Source: Anseranas semipalmata (taxonomy: Eukaryota > Chordata > Aves > Anseriformes > Anseranatidae). Taken from it: a stretch of DNA of 64,000 bases. Location of the stretch: positions 72,004 through 136,003 of the forward strand of contig VXAA01000623.1 of the NCBI GenBank assembly GCA_013399115.1, given 5' to 3'. The stretch's first letter is position 1; each line of letters opens with the position of its first letter. Shown in pieces: positions 1 through 11,300 of this stretch. The notes under the pieces were generated by a model. The model did no database searches. It was not told the DNA's origin and worked only from the letters and a program-made list of their open reading frames with translations. Made by a program: the position numbers and the translations under genes.

Positions 1-2250
1 TCCCTTTTTTTTTTTTTTTTTTCTTCTCCTTCCTCTCAATGTGATTGTATACAAATGCTCTCTCCTAGGTGGTTCCTGGCTGCAAGGCTTGGGCAGGACC
101 TGCAGCAGCCTCCACCGCCTGCCTTCGAAGCCCCGATGCGCATCCGGGGGGTCACCGGCCGACAAGCACTCAAATTCTCCGGCACTTGCAAATCTCATGC
201 CATAAATTTTTCCTGGGAGCACTCAGGGCAGCGCCGGCCTGGGGACGCCCGGCTTCGGAGGCTGCACAAGAGGAGGCTTTTTGTTCCCGCGCCTCGCCGC
301 GGCGGCCAGAGCTGGAGAGGGCCACCCAGCCCCGGCCACATCGCCCGAGGACAATGAGCCGCTTCTTGAAGCCCAGGCTGGCGTTTCAGCCTGCTGAGGT
401 TTTGCCCTGTGGAGGAATGTTCCCCCAAAATGCAGTGGATAGCTGCAGCATCATTAAAGACTCAAATGAATGTCGCAGCTTGCAGACCCAGGAAAGGCGG
501 ACGCTGCTTTTGCTGCCTGTCAGCGGGATCGAGCCCTGAGCTGCTGCAGGGTGAACCTCCATGGCCCTGTTCACACTGATCCAGGGGGCACAGAGAGGTG
601 TCAAACATTTCTGGTTGCTTTAGGGCTGCTTTGCATGGAGAAAAAGCTGCTTTTCTGGCAGCAAGCACGAGGGTCCATGGAGGTTTAATGCAGCTGTTGT
701 GTGTTGCAGTGGCTTTCAGATCCTGTCCTGCCACCTGCGCTGAGTATGGCTCAGGGCTGATGACACTGGATTTTTTTTTTTTTTTTATCAGCCATTTCAG
801 GCTGTTGTTTTGCAATGACCATGGATTTTCCCACCAAGTTGCACTGGGCCACAAGGAGCTCATTGCTGGCTACTGGATGGCGAGTGGTGCAGCCAAGCTG
901 GGGATGCGGCTTAAAAATATGTGGATGAACATGTAGCTTTAACCTTCCGAAACACAGAGCCTCCATCCCAGCTTCAGAGGTGTAATTCCTTGTCCCCAGC
1001 CAGGTCACTGGGGGATTTTGGGCTTGCTGTTCACCCCCCAAAATTTCCTCTTGTTTTGAGGCTGGATCAGGGGGTGCCGGTTTGACATTGGAGATGCGCT
1101 GTGTCCCCCGTGCCACAAAGCAGCGCGTCAGCCAGTGCCGCCGGCGTCAGCCCTGCCTGAATCACCCTCCAGCTATTCCCCACACAAAGGGCCCATTTTC
1201 CTCTCATTTTGCCTGGCCATGCTGCCAAGCCTTCGTCCGGGTGGGTGTCACCGGCTCCGAGTCAGCAGCTGAGGGGGAGAGGAGGCTGCTGTGTTCCCCA
1301 GGAGGTTGGGGTCCACCAGATGGGATTTAGTGGACTCCCAAGTGGGTTCTGGATGGCCCCACTGTGATTTTAAGGCTTGGGGGGGGCTTTGAGGATTATC
1401 GTTGCTGGTTGATGAAACAGCATCACTCCAATGTTGTGATTTGCACTGTGGCTGTCCGAGCTCGGCAGTGCGTGGGGCTGGATCAGGCCCTTTACCACAA
1501 ATACACAATTTCCATGAGCCATCTTCCCTCTTTTGCATTAATGGGAAACACTTGTTTGTATGGTGAGGGAAAGGGAATGGAGCAGCACAAACTGCAGCAG
1601 TGAATGTGCCCACGATGGCAGCTGTGAAATGCAAAGTGTGGGGCCATCCTGGCCAGGGGAATGCAAATCACTGACCACTGTGTCCATAAATCCTGAGTTT
1701 GATAATTGAATTGTACCCTGTGTGAATCCCATGTTGAAAGGGTTTCTATCTCTTGGTGTTTATAGCCACAGCTTTGTCACCAATTAGGATGTTGTTATTG
1801 GATTAGAAGCAACAAGATAGAAGCCTCCTGGGGCTGAAACTGCTTCTGCAGTTTCATCCTTTGGGGAAACTGCAGCGGTTGGTGAAGGATGCACCTGTGG
1901 AGCAGTTCTGGCCACCACTGAACACCTTCAGCTCGTCCTTTCCCTCGTTGGCATCGACTTTGCAGAGCAAGAAGGGCATACCTCACACCCCGCACCTGGG
2001 AACAGACCAACAAGGCCTCGGTGTCTCTGTCCTGGTAAAGCAAACGAAAGCACATTGAGCAAGTGCTCAGAGGCGAGCAGGGAGCTCTGTCCCTAGCTCC
2101 CTGTGCATTCACTTAGAAGGTACCTGGACATGGCGACGTTTGGGGTGCATGGGGCTGTTCTGGGGTGCCTGGGCCATTCTGAGGGCCTGTGACCCCTTGC
2201 CAGCTCCCACCACCAACGGGGATAGCCCCAGCCCCTGGGTACAGCCCAAC
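1..2250. other. Left flank with no supported gene
   Basis: The window opens in a long T tract followed by a pyrimidine-rich stretch and a possible splice acceptor near 69. The next few hundred bases are GC-rich (about 100-380). Several overlapping open frames exist on both strands, but none resembles a protein I know and none shows a convincing chain of splice sites. A further T tract lies at about 770-786. I see no repeat family I can name. The GC-rich part could be an untranslated exon or promoter of a gene whose body lies left of the window, but that is only a guess. Confidence 0.4.
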
Positions 2251-3060
2251 CCGTTCCCTCCCAGGGATAAGAAACTGCCCGAGCGCAGCACTAACGCCGT
2301 CCCCGCAGGCAGACAAGTCGCAAGTGGGCACAGCAAGCCTGGTGCGAGAAGACTACACTTCCCAGCATGCCCCACACCCCATAATGGCCGACCGGACGTC
2401 CATTACCGTAAGACTACATATCCCAGCATGCTGCGCGGCCCAACATGGCTGACCGGAAGACTACAGCTCCTAGCATGCCGCTGCATTCTGAGAGGTTTGG
2501 CCCTACGCGGACACCGTCCCGCCTTCCCCTCCGGCTGCTGCCGCAGGGGCTGGGTGGCGGCCCCCATTCGGGTTCGATGGTTCCCCAGCGCCCCGCACCT
2601 CCCCGGTACCGCCCGCGCCTCAGGTCCCCCCACACACCGCGACCCAGCAGGGGTCAGGGCCATCAGCTGCGGTCCACAGGGAACACGGCCCGTCGCCATT
2701 AGCCCCACTGGGGCCTGTTGTGGCTCCCCCGTTCTGAAGCTTCCTGAGGGAAGGAGCGGCCCGGCCCGGCCCGGCCCGGTGGCCGCCGCGCAGCCCAGCG
2801 AGGCGCAGTGCGCATGCGCGGGACCTCGACGCACGCGCGCAGCTCGGTCACGGGAGGGGCGTGGTGCGCGCAGCCCATCTGCGCATGCGCTTGCCTTTCG
2901 GCTGCCGTACTGAGGGGAGGAGGGCAGCGGGGCGCTGCGGTGCGCATGCGTGGTGTACCCCGCCCCGCAGCGCCGGCTTGTGATCGGGCGAGGCCGCAGN
3001 TGAGGGGCCGCCGCCTGCCTCGCCCGGCTCCGGGCACCAGGTGGCAGCCGGCCCCCGCCT
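2250..3060. promoter_or_regulatory. CpG-island promoter with ZNF143, ETS and NRF1 type motifs
   Basis: This is a GC- and CpG-rich block. It contains three near-copies of the ZNF143/STAF element, ACTACAnnTCCCAGCATGC, at 2352-2371, 2413-2432 and 2460-2479 (the third reads CTCCTAG in its core). Between the copies lie ATGGCCGACC and ATGGCTGACC boxes (about 2383 and 2444), the second running into an ETS-like ACCGGAAG. Downstream are three NRF1-like palindromes TGCGCATGCG at 2809, 2880 and 2941. This combination is typical of TATA-less, often bidirectional housekeeping promoters. No coding exon is attached to it in the window. The nearest gene ends at 5329 on the minus strand, so the promoter probably serves a gene to the left or a non-coding transcript. 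One unresolved base lies at 3000. Confidence 0.7.
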
Positions 3061-5328
3061 GTAAGCTCTCACGTATTTACGGAACGGTCTGTCACGTAAC
3101 TGTCTGGAAAAGTGCTTTCGTTCGTCGTCTGTGCGGCTTTTGGAAGCGCGCTCCAAGCTGACTGACTCACAGGAATGCTTGAGGCCTGAGGTGATTTTAT
3201 TTGCTATCAGTTCTGGCTGTTCAGAAGAGTGGGGTGAGTCATCATTGGTGATCTAAAATATTCCATAATATTGTATTTAATGTATGAAAACACGAATTTC
3301 AGCATGTATATAATGTTGAAGTTTGTGTAGGTTGAAAATAAGAAAAACAACAACAGGCAAACCCTAACCTGTGCAAAATCCCAGTTTCAAACCATAGGCA
3401 GGAGATCAAAAGCAGGAAATCGCGATTTATCCAAGCCAAGGCACCCCGGCAGGGATGTGTCCCTTTACCGCTCCGTTTTAGTCCCCACAGCATGCATTGC
3501 CAACTGACAGGGCCACAGCAACCCCTATAAATTTGACCAGATTTGTCCATCTAGCAAGAGCAGAATTGGATCATTCTGTTGTGGAGTGTTCCGCTAGTGA
3601 GAAGTGCCCTATATGCTGAGCTACTGAACATCGTGCCTTACAAAATAGCAAGTTCTGGTTATGCTTGCTCACTACCAACTGGAAGAAAACCAATTGCTTT
3701 CACAGATTAAGACAGGCAGCAGAATATCTGAATAGAAATGTGATTATTCTGGAAGTGTATAACCACAGGAAATTTAAGAAAATCAAATTGTAGTTCTCAT
3801 CATTTCCTGACATTCAGTAAGGAAAACAGTTTCCGTTATGCAAGATTTGTTTTAAAACTAGAGGAGTGTTGTTGCCTCTTGTTCAGGCCAGTCACCCAGA
3901 AAATGCTGTATGACACTTTAAAGAAATAGTGAATACCAAAATAACAACACCTGTTGTGTAAATCTTCACTAACATCTTTTTGGCCATTTCTACAGATAAG
4001 GTTGCCATATTCCATGGATGACCTAAAATATTCAACAATTGAAAGTAAATTACCACTATTAGCAAAAGCACTTTGAGAGTGCCTCTCTCAACCACACACT
4101 TCACATGTTACAGACCTGTGATGTCTTTTGTTTCATTATCTTAATATATTTATTTAATATTAATTTACTATTATTGTGGAGTTCTACCTTGCAATAAATT
4201 GCATATTATAAATATGAAATCTACAGAATGAGAATAATACATGAGTAGGGAAGGCAAATGTAACAAAAAGAATAAGCAACGTCAAAGACCCTTACCATTC
4301 ATTAGTAAAACTCTGGGGTGTGTGTATACTATTGTCTAGTCCTGTAATGACTGAAAATTAATTGATGCTTTGCTTTCATTTACTTACAAGGAGCCTCCAA
4401 ACTAACAACTTATGAAGTTGAGATATGAAATATACCACTAACTGGAGGTATTGACCTCTGAGCTACTCACCTCATGTTCCCTTCACAGTGAGTGGTGATA
4501 CAGTCATTAAAATCCCTCACATAATCTGTGTGATTGAACAGTGGGGTCTAATTTTGGATGGAATAAATCATCCCGATGTTTATGAGAGCTTGTGCAAGTT
4601 GAATGATACAAATGGCTGATGCAAACCACTTTGTTTGCCTGCATGACAATGAATGAGACTGGGGGCACAGAGCTGGCATGCCACAATCATTGAGAAAGAA
4701 GGATGCATGCTGCTGGGCTGATAGGACGGCCACCTACCAACAGGGTAATGCAGAGAACTTGACTACAACTCAGTAGCATCACAGATTCTTCCTGTGTTCT
4801 GCTGTTTTTTACGTCAGGAACAGTCCAAGATCTGAACAGCACAAAACTCTGTTTTAGCTGGTTTTATACCTTTTTTGCCTTGATCTCTGAACATTTCACT
4901 CTGCAACTAAGGATTTGGTCCTTGCTTCATGAAAAAGCATCTACAAATATGGAAGACGATGTAATTTGCAATGAGCATGCTGATAAATGACATTAGGGCA
5001 GTGACCTCTTTGGCACAACAATCTAACCTTACTGCCCCTCAAATTCCTATTATGCTACCTAAATTAGATCTGTATAGAACAATTATACAAAAAGGATCAT
5101 TCTTCCTGAAAGTAGCAAAACCGAGTTATTTCATTACTGTAAGAAAACTCTTTCAGGTCAGCAGTCTTGAATGTAGTTTATGAACAACAATTCATGTTGA
5201 TTCTGCTCTTAAGAGAGGCGATCAGAGTTCATTTTGCAACGTTTGGCAGGCAAATAATCTTCCAATTTCACCTCTAGAGCGCACATACTTGGAGGCTTCT
5301 GGAACTTGAGATCACTGGTAGACTGAGT
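3061..5328. other. Probable 3' UTR and flank of the KCNJ3-like gene
   Basis: This AT-rich stretch between the CpG island and the channel gene's stop codon has no open frame of interest. Part of it must be the 3' untranslated region of the minus-strand channel gene. AATAAA hexamers read on the minus strand occur near 3200 and near 4150, and the true poly(A) site cannot be chosen from sequence alone. No repeat family is recognised. Confidence 0.35.
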
Positions 5329-8300
5329 CTAAGCCTCAGCATTCATTTTTAAGGCTTTCAGCTGTATCCTTTCATCACCATCTTCACCGTTGGAGATGGC
5401 ACTAATTTCTTGAATATTCAAGAGATCTCCGGTACTGCAAGTCTTCTCTGTGTTACTGGAACTCATTCTCAAGGCTCTTCTCGGAACGTCTTCCTTTCTC
5501 GAGCTAATCTTCTGAAGTTTAAAAGGGAGCTTGTTTTTCTCTCCTGCAATGTCAATGCAGTCAAGTGAACACACCTTTTCTCTTCTGGTTTTGTTATTAT
5601 CAACAGGACTATTCAAAGAAGATGACAGAGACAGGTTTTCTTCTTGCTCTTTAACGCTGTAAGGAGGAGTAGGGACTTCAAATGTAGCATGAAACTGAGA
5701 ATAATCGACACGGAAAAAGCCATCTTCCAGGGACATTACCGGGAGAAATCTGTGACCCCAAAGAACTTCATCTTCTGTATACGAGGTCCTAGCTTGGCAA
5801 GTCATTCCTGTGGAAACAGAGACAAGAGCATAACATTGTAACTTGAGCAAGTAGACCAGTGATGGTCCTTAAGACAGGAATCACATAAGGGTGTTGTACT
5901 CCTCTGTGTGCCATGCTCAAGGACTGGCAGGCTGCATCTTTTCCTGGATGTATTAGCCTTTTGGGGCATCAGTAATGCAGAGCCCTCTGGCAAAGGGAAG
6001 TCTCCTATAGCCTGGTAGAGGCCATTGAATGTTGGTAGCCTATGGCAGGATGTTCTGGAGCATGCAGGAACCTGCAAGGATTGACAACTGACTTGCTAAA
6101 AATATCAAGACTGAAGAGAAAGACTAAAAATTAGAGCATGCATATTATTCTAAATCTTACCAGTAGTTTCAACGATTCCTTCAAGGATGACAACTATTTC
6201 AAATTGCTCGCTTCTTAGTGATCTTTGTGAGAGACAAAAAAAGGGGCTCTTTGAGTTAATTTCATGACAGATGGTTAATGGAGAAACTAAAAACAGCTGG
6301 TCAGCTCCAGTTCCAAATCCAACATCCAGTTCACACTGGTCTAGCGGCAGAAATTCCCCCTCCGGTGTCTGTCGGGACTAAAGATGAAAAGACGGTTCAG
6401 TAAACGCTGTGTGAAGCAAAACACGGGAAGCAATGCAATGAAGTTTAAACCTGCCTCTTTCATAACATTGTTAGCTCTGTATTAGATCATCACATGGAGA
6501 TATAAGTAATGCTAAACACTGTGAAGCTATATGACCAATTTTGACATTCCTTATCATTCCACTAGATCTCATCATCATCTACAAACTTATTATTACATCT
6601 ATGTATTTTACAAATCACTGACAAAAATATCAGGTACCACACTACATGCCTTATGACAGGTACTTGCTATGAACATCTTGCAGCAAAAGTTCCCATTAGT
6701 GAGAATGTAGTCAACAAGCCAGGCACATTTTAATCCATTGTCTGAATTCCTGTTACAATGTTTTTATATGTTACTAATTTTGGTTTGCAGAAACTGTGAT
6801 GTTCTCAGGACTCAAAGGACTTTAAGGTAAGCATCGTAGTAATCGTAAAGCATGTCTGGTGAGACACATTTCCACAAAACCATCTCAATCATTATTAATG
6901 ATGCTATCATCACTTCCCAATTAGTATATACCACCTACTGTATGGTATTTCTTATGGTCATTATTAAGCTAAGTGCCCCGTTGTATTTGCGTCATTTCAC
7001 AGGTCCATTAAAAATACTGGTATGTTAGCTTTTTTTCCTAGCTCCCTAAAATTTTCCTGGTATTCAAAGTGTAACTGAAAATGTCCATCAGTTGACCAGG
7101 CAGATCCTCAACTGATAGCCTTAAAGGTCTCTGGTAGAAATTGCCTGTTAAAATTAATGCTTCTCAGAGCCTATTTAAAATCCCGTTTAAAATCCTTTCT
7201 GTTTATTGCTCGATTAGAAAGCACATAACTCTTTGAGAAGCTTATTATTGATCATAAATGATAGATAATTACATAGTTACTAAATAGTTCTAACTGTGTT
7301 GCATTAGTATTGACAAATGTATTGGTTCATTGCTTGGAAACTCCATCCATTAGTCCCAGGGAACAAGCTGAAGCTAGCAGTTTTGCTGTTGACTTAGATC
7401 TGATTGGTTTTCTTCAAAGAAAGTTTGTCTTTTTAAAAAAAAATCCCTAAGCAACTACTGTACTTTCACATTGTCTCTCTGCTTCACTTGCATCTTAAAA
7501 ATGCTAAATATCTATGTGATTACATAACCAGTTAGGTAGCTGGTGGAGTACTGCTCCTTATTAAATACAACGCATTATTTCATTTATATGCTATGTGTCT
7601 GTTTTTCTGATCAGAAAGAAAATATTTCTTCCCATCTAAATAACCAATAACCATTTTCCACATGGAAAATGTCAGCTGATTGCTTGTAAAAATGTTCTTG
7701 AGGATTATTAGTGCTCTGAAAGGTAAAGGAGAGTGCTAGAAAGTAAACGGGATCAAACTCACTACTATTTAGCAATCATGATATGCAAAGGTGTAATCAA
7801 ACTACTGCAAAAATATCCCTCCCGTTTCCCTGAGGGAACCAGCAGAACCAAGCTGCAGACTACACCACTGCTTTTGTTGCCTGGCTACTGTTCAGCAGGT
7901 GCACAGATCAGTTGGCAATGTATGATCTTTGCTCCAGGGTAACAAGGCTCAACGCGAACTCTATGAACCCACATCTAAACCTCAAATTTTCCCGACGTTT
8001 TATCAAATACAATGACCTAGCCAAAGATGTGCATGTTTGCACAGATCACTGCCTGAATGGCTTAAGAACTGTTTCATCTACAAACCATTTTTCTCTGGGG
8101 AAGAGTCTTCGATCAAATCCACTCAATAGTAAACAAATCCAGCGAGGATGATTAGAGGTAACAGATCTGGGAGAAAGCAAAAGGTTGTGTTTGAGGTATT
8201 CAGCATCTACATACAGGACTGATTTATGCAGGGCATGGAGAATTTTAAAAATAAACTTATTTGTTAAATAAAAAGAAATGAACCTAAATGGAGATAGTTC

Positions 8301-11300
8301 AATAGCCCTAACATGTTAAAACTTCTAGCCATCGACTTTTTTTTGCATATAGTTTTACTCAGAGGAGCACAGAAGAGGGCACAGGACTAGAAACAGTCAG
8401 CAGTATGTTTGGAATGAACACTCATGATTCTTTATTTTGACCTACCACGTAACACAAAGCCAAATAACTTTCACAGATTAATACATGCTTGAACCAAGGC
8501 ACTATTATTTAGACATGCCCCAGCTTTCATTTTTAATTTTCATTTTTAATGTGGCCAGAGAGGGAGAATCCAAAGGTCTAGATGAATTGTTCTAAAGGTT
8601 AGCTGCCTCACAGCTAAGAAAAACAAAACATCCTTGGGTATCTGGATTTTTTTCACCTGTAGTTTTCTGCCACTGGATTTTTGTTTTATTTCTCATTACA
8701 AGGCATACTTCCATTGCATCATCCCTTAGTCTGCTTTTGTGTCTGGCCAGACATTTTATGCCCTTTGAGTCTTCACTCCTGTCCTTCATTCATTCTTGAC
8801 ACTTTTCTAAACCCTGTTGTTTACGCACACCCTTCTTTAACTGGACACGATGCAGTTATATTATTATAATAATATATTTATTATAATAAGGCTGGGCTTT
8901 TTCAGACCGAAGAAGAGAAGGCTTAGAGGGGGAATCTAACAGCAACCTTCCAAAACCGAAGAGGAATGTAATTAATAAGATGGAGCCAAGCTCTTCAAAG
9001 CAGTCCACAGAGGGATGAAGAGAGACAACAGGCATAAATATAAACAAGAGAAGTTCAGACTGAATTTAGGAAAAGCTCCTCCACCATTTGGACAGTTAAG
9101 CAGTGGCAGTGCTTGCCCAGCAAGGCTGTGCAGTCTTTTTCTTGCGTGATTCCAGAACGAGACTGGATAAAGCCCTGAGCAGCCTGGTCTGACCTAGCTC
9201 ACCCTGCTTTGTGCAGGAGCTTGGACTGGAGACCTCCTCAAGTCCCTTCTAAGCTGAATGATTCTGTGATTTTAAAAAACACATTGTTTGCACTATCTGC
9301 ATGTGCCCTGCTTATTGAGTGATTGAGATCACAATATATAGGTCTTCTTACTTATTTGCAATGCCTATCGTCTGCCATCTGCAAACTTTTAGTTACAGTT
9401 CTGTATGCTTTCAGCTCATTCAAAACTTAATTAGTACAGCTCAAAGAATAGGTGCATGCCGGTCATAACTCAGACTGCACTGGCTCTGTGACTACTGTGC
9501 CTCACAATTCAATTTTAGAACTATTACTTAGCACATACTGAAAACAGTCTCCGATGATTTTACATTCCTCAGCTTTCTGAATCAAAATGTCCTACGCTAC
9601 CAGCTGAAACACCATGGAAGGCTGTAACACCAACACTATTGTGCTTATCAGTGAGATCTGTAGTCCCATCAAGAAACGATACAAATAGGTATCACAACTA
9701 ATTTTGAAAAAATCAATACCCATCGCCATATGGTGGATGCTGCTTGTTGCTGTTATCCCCAGATTCCTCAGGTGCACTGGTGAGGTCCAGGAATTAGCAG
9801 GCAGAAATACAGTTCACTGTGATGCTGAAAAGGCCAGGACCTGGAACTGTACTTTTTCAGCAGCTAGTTCCAACCAGCTTCTGTGTGTTTCTAGCCCCGA
9901 GACTTTGCTTTTTGCTTCTTCTAGAGCACTCAGTGTAAATTAGAAAGACTCAGGTTTCTGAAAAGGTTTTTTCCTGAAACAAACACACATAGTCTTGTAA
10001 CTCTGTTTTCTAAACTCTCCACAACTGGGTCCAAAAAAGGACCCCAAACTTCTCAGTGCCATCACTATGCCATGTCGCTAGGCAGTCCCCTGGACCAAAA
10101 AAGAGCGAGCACTGTGTGGCGGCACCAGTGTAATCTACCAAATATCCTAGGGCAGGTATCATGCTAGTAGTGAATGCCATTCAGACAGACTTGGTATACT
10201 TTCTTTACAAAGGTAAATCCTCGGGGCTCCCACTGAAACACTGTGTTCAGTACTAAATACGGCTCCTATCTCAAGTGGGAAAGTGTGATAAGACGTACTC
10301 CTTCACATTGTTTCACTGTGACACAAGTAAAAACATCTGGCTATCTAATCGGATTCAGAAGTGTAGCAAGATCAGCTGTCAGCAGCACTGCACAAAGCAC
10401 GGCTGAAGGCACAAATCGCAAAAAGGCAGGACTTGCTAAAGATAAATGGTTTGCGAGTTACGTCACATTCACCATCGGTTTACAGGACACACAAAGGAAG
10501 CTATTGCAAAGCAGCTGCTGTAAATTCACATGCTGCTGGAGCAGCTGCTGTGACTGCTTGGAACAGTGTGTCCAGTTCAAGGGGGCACCCCAACAAACTG
10601 ATGAGGATTTAGAAGGAGACCCGGGAACTAGTAAGGGGCTAGGAAACGATCCTTGTAGTGAGGACTGAGGGTGCAGCTAGTACACAAACATTCACTTTGG
10701 AACCTTCTTGTGTCCATAGCTTAGCTTTGCCAAAGGTCGCAAAGCAGCCTGAAGACAAGTCATGGACATGATGATAATGTGTAAGAAATCAAGTATTACT
10801 CGGTGATTCACTGCCTAATCTATGAAACAGCTATCGTAAGATGAATCAGTCAAGCAGGTCCATCGAACGTCCTTATGTTTTCTATATATATCAGCATTGT
10901 GTAGCAATAGAATTATCAGCACCAGGCTGTGTGTTCAGTGTCTTATTTCAAGAGAAGTTTACAGTGAATTGTAAAATCACAACTGTGGTGCTGTTCCTGT
11001 TCCACTTTGACTTGCATTCCATCTTGGATGATAGCCAGAAATAAATACTTTAGAGGAGGCTTTCTGCTCATTTTTAATGCTAAAGATCAGCAAAAATAAT
11101 GGATTATCTGGCTTTCTGTTTCCTACAAAAATTGCTCCATTATAATTCTGGGCAGTTTGTTTCCATATACATATCTAACCTCTTTTTGAATCTTAGCAGA
11201 TCTCCATTTTAAAAGGTATTCTGTGACAAGAAAAATTGGCAGCTAAGTCAAGCATTCTGCACAAAACAGAGGAAAATCAGCCCTTCGCATTTACCATTGT

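Noticed and set aside
2140..2913. 257-codon plus-strand open frame through the CpG island
   Set aside because: Stop codons are rare in such GC-rich DNA; the frame crosses transcription-factor motif repeats and has low-complexity Pro/Arg/Ala composition.
10243..10668. 141-codon plus-strand open frame with a cysteine-rich run inside the KCNJ3-like intron
   Set aside because: No family resemblance and no splice or promoter support; several open frames this long are expected by chance in 64 kb of six-frame sequence.
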